The notes under the pieces are model-generated. The model saw only the letters and a list, made by a program, of their open reading frames with translations. It made no database searches and was not told where the DNA came from. Of a stretch of DNA of 64,000 bases, positions 50,644 to 61,847 are shown piece after piece. The stretch spans positions 248,001-312,000 of the forward strand of contig JAJCZU010000002.1 in the NCBI GenBank assembly GCA_029262235.1, in the 5' to 3' direction. Numbering within the stretch: the stretch's first letter is position 1; each line of letters opens with the position of its first letter. This stretch comes from Candidatus Eiseniibacteriota bacterium (GTDB taxonomy: Bacteria; Orphanbacterota; Orphanbacteria; Orphanbacterales; Orphanbacteraceae). The position numbers were made by a program, and so were the translations under genes.

Positions 50644-52656
50644 TTGTCCACAACGGATACGAACCTCGCCCTGCAGAGCGTGAATACGATTCGCACGCTC
50701 AGCATCGACGCGGTACAGCGCGCGAATTCCGGGCACCCCGGGCTTCCGCTCGGCGCGGCGCCGATGGCATACGTCTTGTGGGAGAGGCATCTGAAGCACA
50801 GCCCCTCGAATCCCGACTGGCCGGATCGCGATCGCTTCGTGCTTTCGGCCGGGCATGGAAGCATGCTGCTCTACTCGCTGCTTCACCTGACCGGTTACGA
50901 TCTTTCGATGGACGACATCAAGAACTTCCGGCAGTGGAAGAGCAAAACGCCGGGACATCCCGAGTGGCACGACACACCCGGCGTGGAGGCGACCACCGGG
51001 CCGCTCGGGCAGGGAGTGACGAACGCAATCGGCATGGCGATCGCCGAGCGGGCGCTCGCGCATCGTTTCAATTCGCCCGATCACGCGCTGGTCGATCATC
51101 ATACGTACGCGCTTGTTTCCGACGGCGACCTCATGGAGGGCGTGGCGCTCGAGGCGATTTCGTACGCGGGTCATTTGAAGCTCGGCAAGCTGATCTTTCT
51201 TTACGACTCGAATGATATTTCGCTCGACGGGCCGCTCTCGATGACGTTTACGGAGAACACGGCGGCGAAATTCGAAGCGTGCGGCTGGCAGGTTCTTACG
51301 GTAGAAAACGGCGATGAAGATCTCGACGGAATCGACGCCGCGATCACGGCCGCCAAGGCCGAGACCGGGCGCCCGACGATGATCGAAGTGCGTACTACAA
51401 TTGGATACGGTTCGCCGAACAAGGCCGGGAGCGCCAAGGCACACGGGAGCCCGCTCGGGGACGACGAAGTGGTGCTGACCAAAGAAGCGCTCGGCTGGGA
51501 CCCCGCGAAGAAATTCTACGTGCCGGGTGAGGTGACGGAGCACATGAACGCGGCTGTCGCGCGCGGCAAGGCCGCGGAGAAGACATGGAACGAGACGCTG
51601 GCTTCTGTGAAGAGCGCGCACCCGGAAGTGGCACGGGCGTGGGACGAAGCGATCCACGGCAAACTCCCGAAAGGGTGGGACAAGGATATTCCGGCGTACA
51701 AGACCGGCGACAAGCTCGCCACGCGCGTGGCGGGCGGCGATGCGCTGAACGCGATCGCGGCGCATGTTCCGTGGCTCATGGGCGGCGACGCTGATCTTTC
51801 CTCGAGCACGAAGACGAACTTGAAGGACGAAGGATCGTTCGACGGCCAGTCGGGCGCCGGCCGCAACCTGCACTTCGGTGTGCGCGAGCACGCGATGGGC
51901 GGTATCTGTAACGGAATGGCGTACCACGGCGGCCTCAGGCCTTATTCTTCGACGTTCCTTTGCTTTTCGGACTACATGCGCGGTTCGGTCCGCCTGGCTG
52001 CGCTGAACCGTCTGCCCGCGATCTATGTCTGGACGCACGACTCGATCGCGCTCGGCGAAGACGGCCCGACCCATCAGCCGGTCGAACACGTGATTTCGCT
52101 TCGTGCGATTCCGAACCTCACGGTGTTTCGCCCCGCCGACGCGACCGAAACAGCCGATGCGTGGCGCTGGACGATGGAGAATCCGGAGGGCCCCGTCGCC
52201 TTCATTCTGGGACGCCAGGGGATTGCGGTTCTTTCGCGTGACGGAGCCGAAAAGGACACAGGACCCGCTCGCGGCGCCTACATTCTGGCCGATGCGAAGG
52301 GCGGCACTCCCGATGCGATCATTCTCGCGACGGGGTCGGAAGTCGCAACGGCGATGACGGCCTGGGAGCAACTCACGAAGGACGGCAAGCGCGTGCGACT
52401 CGTTTCAATGCCGAGCTGGGAGATCTTCGCGGACCAGGATGCCGCGTATCGCGAACATGTACTGCCCGCAAGCGTGACGGCGCGCGTCTCGATCGAAGCT
52501 GGCGTTACGCTCGGCTGGGAACGCTGGATCGGGTCACACGGCATTGCGATCGGTGTCGATCGTTTCGGCGCGTCGGCACCGGCGGAAGTGCTTCTCGAAA
52601 AGTACGGATTGACGGCGGAACACGTTACGGATGCGGTGCGAAAGGTGATGAAGTAA
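50644..52656 (+). CDS. tkt: Transketolase
   Basis: [46 protein letters not shown] before TTG at 50644. Confidence 0.95.
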   Translation: MSTTDTNLALQSVNTIRTLSIDAVQRANSGHPGLPLGAAPMAYVLWERHLKHSPSNPDWPDRDRFVLSAGHGSMLLYSLLHLTGYDLSMDDIKNFRQWKSKTPGHPEWHDTPGVEATTGPLGQGVTNAIGMAIAERALAHRFNSPDHALVDHHTYALVSDGDLMEGVALEAISYAGHLKLGKLIFLYDSNDISLDGPLSMTFTENTAAKFEACGWQVLTVENGDEDLDGIDAAITAAKAETGRPTMIEVRTTIGYGSPNKAGSAKAHGSPLGDDEVVLTKEALGWDPAKKFYVPGEVTEHMNAAVARGKAAEKTWNETLASVKSAHPEVARAWDEAIHGKLPKGWDKDIPAYKTGDKLATRVAGGDALNAIAAHVPWLMGGDADLSSSTKTNLKDEGSFDGQSGAGRNLHFGVREHAMGGICNGMAYHGGLRPYSSTFLCFSDYMRGSVRLAALNRLPAIYVWTHDSIALGEDGPTHQPVEHVISLRAIPNLTVFRPADATETADAWRWTMENPEGPVAFILGRQGIAVLSRDGAEKDTGPARGAYILADAKGGTPDAIILATGSEVATAMTAWEQLTKDGKRVRLVSMPSWEIFADQDAAYREHVLPASVTARVSIEAGVTLGWERWIGSHGIAIGVDRFGASAPAEVLLEKYGLTAEHVTDAVRKVMK

Positions 52657-54075
52657 ATGGCGCTCTCGCAAATGGGCATGATCGGGCTCGGCGTCATGGG
52701 ACGAAACCTCGCGCTGAACCTGGAGGATCACGACTACTCGGTGGCGGTCTGGAATCTCGAACCCGAGGCGACCGACGCCTTCATCAAAGAGAACAAGGGG
52801 AAGCGCATTACGGGAACGCGCACGTTCGAAGAGCTGGTCGCGTCGATCGAGAAGCCGCGCCGTATCATGATCATGATCAAAGCGGGCGCGCCGGTCGACT
52901 CGGTCATCGGAAAGATCGCGCCGCTGCTCGACAAAGGGGATATCCTGTTCGACGGTGGAAACTCCCATTTCGACGATACGCGCCGGCGCGAAGCGGCGCT
53001 TCGCGAGAAGGGCATTCGCTTTTTCGGCGTCGGGATCTCGGGCGGGGAAGAGGGCGCACGCAACGGCCCTTCGATCATGCCGGGCGGGGACAAAGAGGGC
53101 TACGAGCACCTGCGCCCCGTACTCGAAGCGATTGCCGCCCGTTCGGATTCCGGGCCGTGCGTCGCCTATCTCGGGCCGGACGGCGCGGGCCACTTCGTCA
53201 AGATGGTGCACAACGGGATCGAGTACGGTGACATGCAGCTGATCGCCGAGGCGTACGACATTCTGTCGCGCGGCCTCGACATGAAGGCGGACGAACTGGC
53301 GACGCTCTTCGCCGAGTGGAACGAAGGACCGCTGGCCTCGTTTCTGATGGAGCTTACGGCGAAGATATTCACCGTGCGCGATCCGGAAACCGGCGACCCG
53401 CTCGTCGACAAGATTCTCGACAAGGCGGGGCAGAAGGGGACCGGGCGCTGGACCGTGCAGACCGCGCTCGAGCTCGGCGTCACGATCCCCACGATCAGCG
53501 CCGCCCTTGACGCGCGCATTCTGTCGAGCCTGAAGGACGAACGCGTGGCCGCCGCCGCGAAGATGATCGGTACGACCGCGCGCGGCAGCCTCAATCTGAA
53601 GAAGAGCGATTTCATCGATGCCGTGCGGGATGCGCTGTACGCATCGAAAATCGCGGCGTACGCGCAGGGCATGAAGCTCATTCGCGAAGCGTCGAAGCAT
53701 TACGGGTGGGACGTGAATCTTCGCGAAGTCGCCCGGATCTGGAAAGCCGGGTGCATCATTCGCGCTTCGCTGCTCGATCCGATCATGTACGCCTTCGAAA
53801 AGACGCCCGACATTCCGAGTCTTCTCGTGCATCCGCCGTTTCGGGAGGCGATCGCGAGAGCCGAAGAAGGGTGGCGCTTCGCGGTGCGGACCGCCCTGCA
53901 CCGCGGCATCCCGGTCCCGGCAATGGCGGCGAGCCTCATGTACTTCGACAGCTACCGCACCGCTGACCTCCCGCAGAACCTCACGCAGGCCCAGCGGGAC
54001 GCGTTCGGGGCGCATACCTACATCCGAAAAGACCGCCCGGACGATGGCCCGGTTCATACCGACTGGCTCGACTGA
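52657..54075 (+). CDS. gnd: 6-phosphogluconate dehydrogenase (decarboxylating)
   Basis: MIGLGVMGRNLALNLEDHDY, GISGGEEGARNGPSIMPGG, YLGPDGAGHFVKMVHNGIEYGDMQL. Confidence 0.96.
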   Translation: MALSQMGMIGLGVMGRNLALNLEDHDYSVAVWNLEPEATDAFIKENKGKRITGTRTFEELVASIEKPRRIMIMIKAGAPVDSVIGKIAPLLDKGDILFDGGNSHFDDTRRREAALREKGIRFFGVGISGGEEGARNGPSIMPGGDKEGYEHLRPVLEAIAARSDSGPCVAYLGPDGAGHFVKMVHNGIEYGDMQLIAEAYDILSRGLDMKADELATLFAEWNEGPLASFLMELTAKIFTVRDPETGDPLVDKILDKAGQKGTGRWTVQTALELGVTIPTISAALDARILSSLKDERVAAAAKMIGTTARGSLNLKKSDFIDAVRDALYASKIAAYAQGMKLIREASKHYGWDVNLREVARIWKAGCIIRASLLDPIMYAFEKTPDIPSLLVHPPFREAIARAEEGWRFAVRTALHRGIPVPAMAASLMYFDSYRTADLPQNLTQAQRDAFGAHTYIRKDRPDDGPVHTDWLD

Positions 54076-54111
54076 GCGCCCGCTTCGGTTTATCCCACAC
54101 GCCCGGAAAAA

Positions 54112-54134
54112 GGGGGTTGTCAGTGACAGCCCCC
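54112..54134. terminator. Possible terminator hairpin between gnd and the suf operon
   Basis: GGGGGTTGTCAGTGACAGCCCCC stem; T5 only on the minus-strand side, so + strand activity uncertain. Confidence 0.35.
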
Positions 54135-54145
54135 CTCCCTATACT
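54117..54145 (+). promoter_or_regulatory. Sigma70-type promoter for Rrf2-suf operon
   Basis: TTGTCA - 17 nt - TATACT. Confidence 0.7.
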
Positions 54146-54149
54146 CTAA

Positions 54150-54159
54150 TCAGTACTGA
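54150..54159. promoter_or_regulatory. Palindrome TCAGTACTGA at predicted +1, candidate Rrf2/SufR operator
   Basis: Perfect 10-bp palindrome 5 nt downstream of the TATACT box. Confidence 0.5.
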
Positions 54160-54188
54160 ACTGGTCCTATATTTTCAGGGTTTGTAAG

Positions 54189-54668
54189 ATGTTACGTATC
54201 AGCAAGATCACGGATTACGGAATCGTGGCTCTCACGACCATGGGGCGCCAGGAAGCGGATCTCCCCCTGACGGCGCGCGACGTGTCCGAAGGCTCGGGGC
54301 TGCCGCTCCCTACGGTCAGCAAGATTCTGAAGACGCTGACGCGCGCCGGCCTCCTGATCTCGCACCGGGGGACGAAGGGGGGCTACACGCTCTCACGCCC
54401 CGCCGGCGCCATCTCCGTGGCGGAAGTGATCTCGGCGCTCGAAGGGCCGATCTCCGTCACCGAGTGCAGCGACCACGGCCACGCCGGGGAATGCGATCAC
54501 GAATCGGGGTGCCCGGTTCGCGGCCACTGGCAGGTGATCAACCGGGCCATCGTGGGCGCGCTGCACGGCATTACTCTCGCGGAGATGATGCTGACCGAAC
54601 CTGTTCAAATTACCGCTGATCGAGACGCTCCGCTTCCGGAGTTCGTCTCTATAGAAGAGGAGAGATGA
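54189..54668 (+). CDS. Rrf2-family Fe-S transcriptional regulator (SufR/IscR-like)
   Basis: [38 protein letters not shown], cysteine cluster [19 protein letters not shown]. Confidence 0.9.
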   Translation: MLRISKITDYGIVALTTMGRQEADLPLTARDVSEGSGLPLPTVSKILKTLTRAGLLISHRGTKGGYTLSRPAGAISVAEVISALEGPISVTECSDHGHAGECDHESGCPVRGHWQVINRAIVGALHGITLAEMMLTEPVQITADRDAPLPEFVSIEEER

Positions 54669-56110
54669 TGAAGACTTCGGATGCCGAACTGCAATCCATA
54701 GTCGAGAAGCAGGAATATAAGTACGGGTTCGTTTCCGATATCGAATCCGACACGTTTCCGAAAGGGCTCAGCGAAGACGTTGTTCGCATGATCTCGGCGA
54801 AGAAGAACGAGCCCGAATGGCTGCTCGAGTGGCGCCTCAAAGCGTACCGGCACTGGCTCACCATGGTCGAGCCGAAATGGCCGAACGTGAAGTTTCCGAA
54901 GATCGACTTTCAGGAGATTCACTACTTCTCGGCGCCGAAACCGAAGCTCGAAAGCCTCGATGACGTCGACCCGGACCTGCTCGAGACGTTCGAAAAGCTC
55001 GGGATTCCGCTGAACGAACAGAAGGCGCTCGCCGGAGTCGCGGTCGACGCCGTGTTCGATTCCGTTTCCGTCGTCACGACGTTCAAGAAGCAGCTTGCGG
55101 AGAAGGGCATCATCTTCGGCTCGTTCTCCGAGGCCGTTCACAGCCACCCGGAACTCATCAAGAAGTACCTCGGGTCCGTCGTGCCGCATACGGACAACTA
55201 CTACGCGGCGCTGAACTCGGCCGTGTTCTCGGACGGTTCGTTCGTCTACATCCCGGAGGGCGTGCGCTGCCCGATGGAACTCTCGACCTACTTCCGTATC
55301 AATGAAATGAACACGGGGCAGTTCGAGCGCACGCTGATCATCGCCGAGAAGGGCTCGTACGTGAGCTATCTCGAAGGATGCACGGCGCCGATGCGCGACG
55401 AGCACCAGCTGCACGCGGCGGTCGTCGAACTCGTAGCCCACGAAGACGCCGAGATCAAATACTCGACGATCCAGAACTGGTACCCGGGCAGCAAAGAGGG
55501 CAAGGGCGGCATCTACAACTTCGTGACGAAGCGCGGAATCTGCAGCGGCGATCGCGCGAAGATCTCGTGGACCCAGGTTGAAACGGGTTCGGCCGTAACC
55601 TGGAAATACCCGAGCTGCATTCTGAAGGGCGATCATTCGGTCGGCGAGTTCTACTCGGTCGCGCTCACGAACAATTACCAGCAGGCCGACACGGGCACGA
55701 AGATGATTCACATCGGGAAGAACACGAAGAGCGTGATCGTTTCGAAGGGGATCTCGGCCGGCCGCGGGCAGAACACGTATCGCGGGCTCGTCAAGATCAT
55801 GAAGGGCGCCACCGGCGCGCGCAACTTCTCGCAGTGCGACTCGATGCTGATCGGCGATCTGTGTGGCGCGCACACGTTCCCGTACATCGATGTACGCAAT
55901 ACGTCTTCGACCGTCGAGCATGAAGCCTCGACGGCCAAGATCGGCGAGGACCAGATTTTCTACTGCAATCAGCGCGGCATCAGCATGGAAGACGCGATCG
56001 GCATGATCGTGAACGGCTTCTGCAAGCAGGTGTTCAAGGAACTCCCGATGGAGTTCGCCGTGGAAGCGCAGAAGCTTCTGAACGTGAGCCTCGAAGGCAG
56101 CGTCGGATAG
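54665..56110 (+). CDS. sufB: Fe-S cluster assembly scaffold SufB
   Basis: [69 protein letters not shown]. Confidence 0.97.
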   Translation: MMKTSDAELQSIVEKQEYKYGFVSDIESDTFPKGLSEDVVRMISAKKNEPEWLLEWRLKAYRHWLTMVEPKWPNVKFPKIDFQEIHYFSAPKPKLESLDDVDPDLLETFEKLGIPLNEQKALAGVAVDAVFDSVSVVTTFKKQLAEKGIIFGSFSEAVHSHPELIKKYLGSVVPHTDNYYAALNSAVFSDGSFVYIPEGVRCPMELSTYFRINEMNTGQFERTLIIAEKGSYVSYLEGCTAPMRDEHQLHAAVVELVAHEDAEIKYSTIQNWYPGSKEGKGGIYNFVTKRGICSGDRAKISWTQVETGSAVTWKYPSCILKGDHSVGEFYSVALTNNYQQADTGTKMIHIGKNTKSVIVSKGISAGRGQNTYRGLVKIMKGATGARNFSQCDSMLIGDLCGAHTFPYIDVRNTSSTVEHEASTAKIGEDQIFYCNQRGISMEDAIGMIVNGFCKQVFKELPMEFAVEAQKLLNVSLEGSVG

Positions 56111-56186
56111 CCGTTACGAACAAGCGAATAATAAAGCGCGGTGAATTCGCGCGTTTCCGTTAGACAAGTCAAGGAGTCGAATAGAA

Positions 56187-56942
56187 ATGCTCAGCATCAA
56201 GAATCTTCACGCGAGCGTGGAGGGGAACGAGATCCTGAAGGGGATCAACCTGGAAGCGAAGGCGGGCGAAGTCCACGCCATCATGGGGCCGAACGGATCG
56301 GGCAAGAGCACGCTGGCTCAGGTGCTTGCCGGACACGAAGACTACGAAGTGACCGAAGGGTCCGTTACGTACCTCGGAAAAGACCTGCTCGAACTCGGCG
56401 CGGACGACCGCGCGTGTGAGGGCATCTTTCTCGCGTTTCAGTATCCGGTCGAGATTCCGGGCGTCAGCACGTCTTACTTTCTGAAGGCCGCGGTGAATTC
56501 CGTGCGGCGCTATCGCAAGGAAGAGGAACTCGACGCCGTGCAGTTCCTGACTCTCGCGAAAGAAAAGATGAAGGCGCTCGACATGGACCCGTCGTTCCTG
56601 CATCGCTCCGTCAACGAAGGCTTTTCGGGCGGCGAGAAGAAGAAGAACGAAATCTTCCAGATGGCGGTTCTCGATCCGAAGCTCGCGATTCTCGATGAAA
56701 CGGACTCGGGCCTCGACATCGACGCGCTTCGCGTCGTCGCCGACGGCGTCAACTCGCTCCGGAGCCCCGATCGCACGATGATCGTGGTGACCCACTACCA
56801 GCGCCTGCTCGACTACATCGTGCCTGATTTCGTTCACGTGCTGTCCGAAGGGAAGATCGTGAAGTCGGGCGACAAGAACCTCGCGCATCAGCTCGAAGAC
56901 GAAGGCTACTCGTGGCTCCGCTCGCACGCGGAAGCGCGCTAG
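56187..56942 (+). CDS. sufC: Fe-S cluster assembly ATPase SufC
   Basis: IMGPNGSGKSTLAQVLAGHEDYEVTEG, NEGFSGGEKKKNEIFQ, AILDETDSGLDIDAL. Confidence 0.97.
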   Translation: MLSIKNLHASVEGNEILKGINLEAKAGEVHAIMGPNGSGKSTLAQVLAGHEDYEVTEGSVTYLGKDLLELGADDRACEGIFLAFQYPVEIPGVSTSYFLKAAVNSVRRYRKEEELDAVQFLTLAKEKMKALDMDPSFLHRSVNEGFSGGEKKKNEIFQMAVLDPKLAILDETDSGLDIDALRVVADGVNSLRSPDRTMIVVTHYQRLLDYIVPDFVHVLSEGKIVKSGDKNLAHQLEDEGYSWLRSHAEAR

Positions 56943-56958
56943 GGCGGAGGGAACGCAC

Positions 56959-58347
56959 ATGACTACCCAGACAAAAACCGCAGCCGCGCCTCCGAAGCAG
57001 GACATCCTCGACCAGTACGACGCGTTTCGCGCCGGCGCCGCGTCCGCGTCCGACTGGCTTGCGCCGGTTCGCGAAGACGCCATCGCGCGATTCCGCGAAC
57101 AGGGCATTCCGACTCAGAAGTGGGAGGACTACCGGTTCACGAACCTCGCTCCGATCGCGCGCACGAAGTTTCGTCACGCCTCGACGTACAAGCAGCCCGA
57201 CGGAATCGCGGAGATTGCCGCACGCATGAAGTTCGCGAAGGAAACGGCTGTCGAGCTCGTGTTCGGCAACGGCCGCCTCATGCAGACGAACGGGGGCGAG
57301 GCGCTCCCGGCCGGCGTGATCGTCATGAGTCTCGCCGAGGCGATGAAGTCGCATACGGACCTTGTGAAGCAGCACCTGGCGAAGGTTGCGAAGCTCGATT
57401 CCGCTCCCATGGCGGCCCTCAACACCGCGTTTATCGAAGACGGTCTCTTCGTGTACGTCCCGAAAGGCGTTCATGTCGAAAAGCCGGTGCACGCGATCTT
57501 CGTGACCGATTCGGGCGACGGGAAAGCCGGCGCCGCGGACTCCGGGGCCGAGCGCCTGGTCTCGCACCCGCGCACATTGATCGTGCTCGGCGAGAGCGCG
57601 GAAGCACGCGTTTACGAAACGTTCACTTCCCGTAAGGGCGACGCCTTCTGGTCGAACCCGGTTACCGAAGTCGTGGTCGGGGAGAACGCGCGCCTCGAGC
57701 ACCTGCGCTTTCAGGACGAAAGCGGCGAGGCGTTTCACACGGGCACGATCGAAGCGACGCAGGGGCGTTCTTCCTGGTTCACCACATACTCGTTCGCGTT
57801 CGGGTGCCGGATCACGCGGAACGACGTCAACCTCGCTCTTCTGGGCGAGGGGATCGAGTCGGACCTCGACGGCCTCTATATCGGGGCCGACGAGCAGCTC
57901 ATCGATCATCACACGTTCGTCTATCATCGCGAGCCGAACTGCGAAAGCCGTGAGTTCTACAAGGGCATTCTGGGCGACAAGGCAACCGGGGTGTTCAGCG
58001 GCAAGATCCTGGTGCATCAGAAAGCGCAGAAGACCGACGCGAAGCAGACGAATCGCAACCTGCTGCTTTCGGATTCGGCGAACGTGCACACGAAGCCGCA
58101 GCTCGAAATCTTCGCGGACGACGTGAAGTGCACGCACGGCGCGACGATCGGACAGATCGACGCGAACTCGCTCTTCTATCTGAAAACGCGCGGAATCGAT
58201 GAAGTGACCGCGCGCAGTCTCCTGATCTACGCCTTTGCGGGTGAAGTGGTCGAGCGCGTTTCGTTTCCGCCGATGCGGGAACGCCTGCAGAATCTCCTTT
58301 ACGACCGCCTCCCGAACGGGGACGAACTCCGCGGGCTCGGGGAGTAG
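56959..58347 (+). CDS. sufD: Fe-S cluster assembly protein SufD
   Basis: HTFVYHREPNCESREFYKGILGDKATGVFSGKILV, QTNRNLLLSDSANVHTKPQLEIFADDVKCTHGATIGQID. Confidence 0.96.
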   Translation: MTTQTKTAAAPPKQDILDQYDAFRAGAASASDWLAPVREDAIARFREQGIPTQKWEDYRFTNLAPIARTKFRHASTYKQPDGIAEIAARMKFAKETAVELVFGNGRLMQTNGGEALPAGVIVMSLAEAMKSHTDLVKQHLAKVAKLDSAPMAALNTAFIEDGLFVYVPKGVHVEKPVHAIFVTDSGDGKAGAADSGAERLVSHPRTLIVLGESAEARVYETFTSRKGDAFWSNPVTEVVVGENARLEHLRFQDESGEAFHTGTIEATQGRSSWFTTYSFAFGCRITRNDVNLALLGEGIESDLDGLYIGADEQLIDHHTFVYHREPNCESREFYKGILGDKATGVFSGKILVHQKAQKTDAKQTNRNLLLSDSANVHTKPQLEIFADDVKCTHGATIGQIDANSLFYLKTRGIDEVTARSLLIYAFAGEVVERVSFPPMRERLQNLLYDRLPNGDELRGLGE

Positions 58348-58362
58348 GGAAGGGGCTCGACA

Positions 58363-59604
58363 GTGGCCATCGAAGCGAAACACACATTCGATCCGGTGCG
58401 GATCCGGGCGGAGTTCCCGATTCTCGCGAAGAGCATGAACGGCAAGCCTCTCGCGTATCTCGACAGCGCCGCGAGCGCGCAGAAACCGCAGTGCGTGATC
58501 GACTCGATGGTGGACCTCTATACGAGCTACTACGCGAACATCCATCGCGGTGTCTACCAGCTGAGCGAGATGGCCACGGAACGGTACGAAGCCGTACGCG
58601 GGAAGGTCGCGAAGCTCATCAACGCGCGCGAATCGCGGGAAGTGATCTTCGTGCGCGGCACGACCGAGGCCATCAACCTGGTCGCCGCCACGTACGGGCG
58701 CAAAAATATCGGGCCCGGCGACGAAGTCCTCATCACGCACATGGAACACCACTCGAACATCGTGCCATGGCAGATGCTCTGCGAGGAGAAGGGCGCGAAG
58801 CTCGTTGTCGCCCCGATCGACGATCGCGGTGAACTCATGATGGACGAGTTCGAGAAGCTCTTGAGCGATCGCACGCGGATCGTTTCGGTCGTGCACCAGT
58901 CGAATTCGCTCGGCACGATCAATCCGGTGCGCGAGATCGTGGCGCTTGCGCACGCGCGCGGGATTCCGGTTCTGCTCGACGGTGCGCAGACGATGGCGCA
59001 CAAGCGTGTCGACGTGCAGGATCTCGGGTGTGATTTCTACGCGCTCTCCGGACACAAGATGTTCGGGCCGACAGGAATCGGCGTGCTCTACGGACGCGCG
59101 GAAGTGCTCGAAGAGATGCCTCCGTGGCAGGGCGGCGGGGATATGATCCGGCGCGTCACTTTCGAGAAAACGACTTTCAACGATCTCCCGTACAAGTTCG
59201 AAGCGGGCACGCCCGATATCGCGGCCGGCATCGGGCTCGGCGCGAGCATCGACTTTTTAGAGGGGCTCGACCTGAGCGGCGCCGCTGAATACGAGGCGGA
59301 ACTGCTTCGCTACGCCGAAGACAACCTGAGCGAGCTCCCTGGAGTGCGTCTGATCGGGACCGCGCGAAAGAAATCGTCCGTCGTTTCGTTCGTGGTCGAC
59401 GGCATGGGCGCGCTCGACGTCGGCACGTATCTCGATCAGCAGGGAGTCGCCGTACGCACGGGGCATCATTGCACGCAGCCGGTCATGGACCGTTTCGGCG
59501 TATCCGGAACCGTCCGTGCCTCGCTCGCCTGTTACAACAATCGCGACGACATCGACCGCCTGGTCGACGGCGTCCGCAAAGTCATTCGGATATTCCAAGG
59601 TTAA
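58363..59604 (+). CDS. sufS: Cysteine desulfurase SufS
   Basis: LAYLDSAASAQKPQCVIDSM, NIHRGVYQLSEMATERYE, ITHMEHHSNIVPWQ, FYALSGHKMFGPTGIGVLYG, RTGHHCTQP. Confidence 0.97.
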   Translation: MAIEAKHTFDPVRIRAEFPILAKSMNGKPLAYLDSAASAQKPQCVIDSMVDLYTSYYANIHRGVYQLSEMATERYEAVRGKVAKLINARESREVIFVRGTTEAINLVAATYGRKNIGPGDEVLITHMEHHSNIVPWQMLCEEKGAKLVVAPIDDRGELMMDEFEKLLSDRTRIVSVVHQSNSLGTINPVREIVALAHARGIPVLLDGAQTMAHKRVDVQDLGCDFYALSGHKMFGPTGIGVLYGRAEVLEEMPPWQGGGDMIRRVTFEKTTFNDLPYKFEAGTPDIAAGIGLGASIDFLEGLDLSGAAEYEAELLRYAEDNLSELPGVRLIGTARKKSSVVSFVVDGMGALDVGTYLDQQGVAVRTGHHCTQPVMDRFGVSGTVRASLACYNNRDDIDRLVDGVRKVIRIFQG

Positions 59605-59609
59605 ATAAA

Positions 59610-59921
59610 ATGTCGCAGGAAATGATCAAAGAGAACGTGGTCGAGGTCCTGAAGACCGTTTACGATCCGGAGATCCCGGTGAACATCTACGACCTCGGGC
59701 TCATCTATGAGATCGACGTGGACGAAGAAGCCAACGTCTCGATCGAGATGACCTTGACGTCGCCGAACTGCCCCGAAGCGCAGACGCTGCCGATCAAAGT
59801 GGAGCAGACGGCTCTGGCGGCCGAAGGCGTGAAGACGAGCAAGGTCACGATTGTCTGGGATCCGCCATGGACGATGGACACGATGACCGAAGCGGCAAAG
59901 CTCGAACTCGGCCTGCTCTAG
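59610..59921 (+). CDS. DUF59/MIP18-family Fe-S assembly protein (SufT-like)
   Basis: VLKTVYDPEIPVNIYDLGLIYEIDVDEE, MTLTSPNCPEAQTLP, WDPPWTMDTMTEAAKLELGLL. Confidence 0.9.
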   Translation: MSQEMIKENVVEVLKTVYDPEIPVNIYDLGLIYEIDVDEEANVSIEMTLTSPNCPEAQTLPIKVEQTALAAEGVKTSKVTIVWDPPWTMDTMTEAAKLELGLL

Positions 59922-59967
59922 GCCCGTTCCCGCCCGTGCAGATGAGAATTCGCCATTCCATCCGCGC

Positions 59968-61746
59968 TTAGAACGGCCAGATGATCGGGATCATGATGGT
60001 CGAGATGATCCAGACGATGACGTTCAGCGGCGTCCCCACTTTCAGAAAATCCGCAAACCGATATTGCCCCGGCCCGTAGATGATCGTGTTCGTCTGGTAG
60101 CCGACCGGCGTCATGAACGAGACGGAAGCCGCGAACGTGACCGCCATCAGAAGCGGACGTGCCGAGATGCCGAGCGCGGCCGCCGTCGAGATCGCGACGG
60201 GTGCGAGAAGGGCCGCGGTCGCGCCGTTCGACATGACGGCCGTGAGCAGTGACGTGACGGCGAAGAACGCGGACACGATCGCGACCGGCCCCCAGTGACC
60301 GACGCTCGAAACGATGCCGGTCGAGAGCAGCGCGGCCGCCCCTGTCTTCTCGAGCGCGACCCCGAGCGAGAGAACCCCTGCCAGCAGCACGATGACCTGC
60401 CAGTCGATCGCGTCGTACGCCTCTTCCGCTTCGATGCAGCGCGTGATGATCATGAGCACCGAACCGATGATGGCGGTCGCGAGAATCGGGAGCACGCCGA
60501 ACGCGGCGAAGCCGACGACGGACGCGACGATGACGAGCGCGGGAATCACTTTTCTCTTACGGAACGTGGGAGTGTCGACCTCGCTTACGAGAACGAAATC
60601 CGCATGCGCTTTGAGGGCCGGAAGCCGGTTTCTGCGAATCTCGAGCAGCAGGGCATCGCCTGCGCGCAGTGTGGCGGTTCGCAGATTCTCGTGCAGCAGT
60701 TCGTTCCGGTGCCGGATCGCGAGAGCGGTGGCGCCGAGAATGTTACGAAGCTGCACTTCCTGGACCGAGCGCCCGACGAACGTCGAGTTCGGCGCGATGA
60801 CGGCTTCGACGAGCACCGTTTCTTCTGTCGTGAGGTCGCCCTCTTTGAGCGCGATATCCGTCCGAAGCTCGACGCCCTCTTTCTCCTGCAGCTTGCGGAT
60901 CTTCTCTACATCACCGCGCACACGCAGCACGTCGCCGGCCCGCAGCACGAGATAAGGGGACGGAAGCAGGATCTGGCGGCTCTTGCGCCGTACTTCGAGC
61001 ACGTCGATATCGAGATCGCGCACGATCGAGGAGTCCATGAGCGCGACGTCCACCGACGGCCCGCCCGGCTGCAGAATCACCTCGGCCAGATAATGGTTCA
61101 TCCCGAACGCCTCCACGAGGTCACCGGCGGGGCGCCGTTCGGGAATCATGCGCACCCCGATCGTGAGCATGTAGGCCGTGCCGGCCACGAACAGAATGAG
61201 GCCCAGAACCGTAAACTCGAACATGCGAAACGGCTCGATCCCGGCCTGCTCGGCGATCGAGCTCACGAGGATGTTCGTCGACGTGCCGATCAGGGTGCAG
61301 GTGCCGCCGAGCATCGACGCGAACGAAAGGGGCATCAGCAGCTTCGAAGTGCTCATGCGCGTCTCTCTGGCGACGCCGAGCACGATGGGCAGGAAGATCG
61401 CGACGGCGGCCGTATTATTGATGAACATGGAGATGATGCCGATCGAAATCATGATCGAGATGAGCGCGATCGTGAAGCTCTTGCGCGCCACGCGGCCGAG
61501 CAGCTCGCCCATGAAGTTGACGGCCCCCGTCTTGAAGAGTCCGGCGCTCAATACGAACATGGCCGCGATCGTGACGGTGGCGGTGTTGCCGAAGCCGCGC
61601 AGCGCCTCGTCGGCGGTCAGAATGCCGCTGCCGAGAAGCGCGACCACGATCAGCAGCGCCACGATATCGACGCGGAGCTTCTCCGTGGCGAATAGCACGA
61701 TGGACGCCGTCAGGAGCGCCAGTACGAATAGCATGGGGGTTGTCAT
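59968..61746 (-). CDS. SLC13/CitM-type permease with central RCK_C (TrkA-C) domains
   Basis: 592 aa, many TMs; NTATVTIAAMFVLSAGL, FINNTAAVAIFLPIVLGVAR; two soluble RCK_C-like repeats. Confidence 0.85.
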   Translation of the reverse strand: MTTPMLFVLALLTASIVLFATEKLRVDIVALLIVVALLGSGILTADEALRGFGNTATVTIAAMFVLSAGLFKTGAVNFMGELLGRVARKSFTIALISIMISIGIISMFINNTAAVAIFLPIVLGVARETRMSTSKLLMPLSFASMLGGTCTLIGTSTNILVSSIAEQAGIEPFRMFEFTVLGLILFVAGTAYMLTIGVRMIPERRPAGDLVEAFGMNHYLAEVILQPGGPSVDVALMDSSIVRDLDIDVLEVRRKSRQILLPSPYLVLRAGDVLRVRGDVEKIRKLQEKEGVELRTDIALKEGDLTTEETVLVEAVIAPNSTFVGRSVQEVQLRNILGATALAIRHRNELLHENLRTATLRAGDALLLEIRRNRLPALKAHADFVLVSEVDTPTFRKRKVIPALVIVASVVGFAAFGVLPILATAIIGSVLMIITRCIEAEEAYDAIDWQVIVLLAGVLSLGVALEKTGAAALLSTGIVSSVGHWGPVAIVSAFFAVTSLLTAVMSNGATAALLAPVAISTAAALGISARPLLMAVTFAASVSFMTPVGYQTNTIIYGPGQYRFADFLKVGTPLNVIVWIISTIMIPIIWPF

Positions 61747-61847
61747 GGGGTCAGAGGATACCGAGATCGGGCGCCCTCCGCCAAGGGGAATCGGGTGGAG
61801 TTATGGCTACTTGATGCGCTGGGGCCGCGAGCGTATGCTTCACCGTT

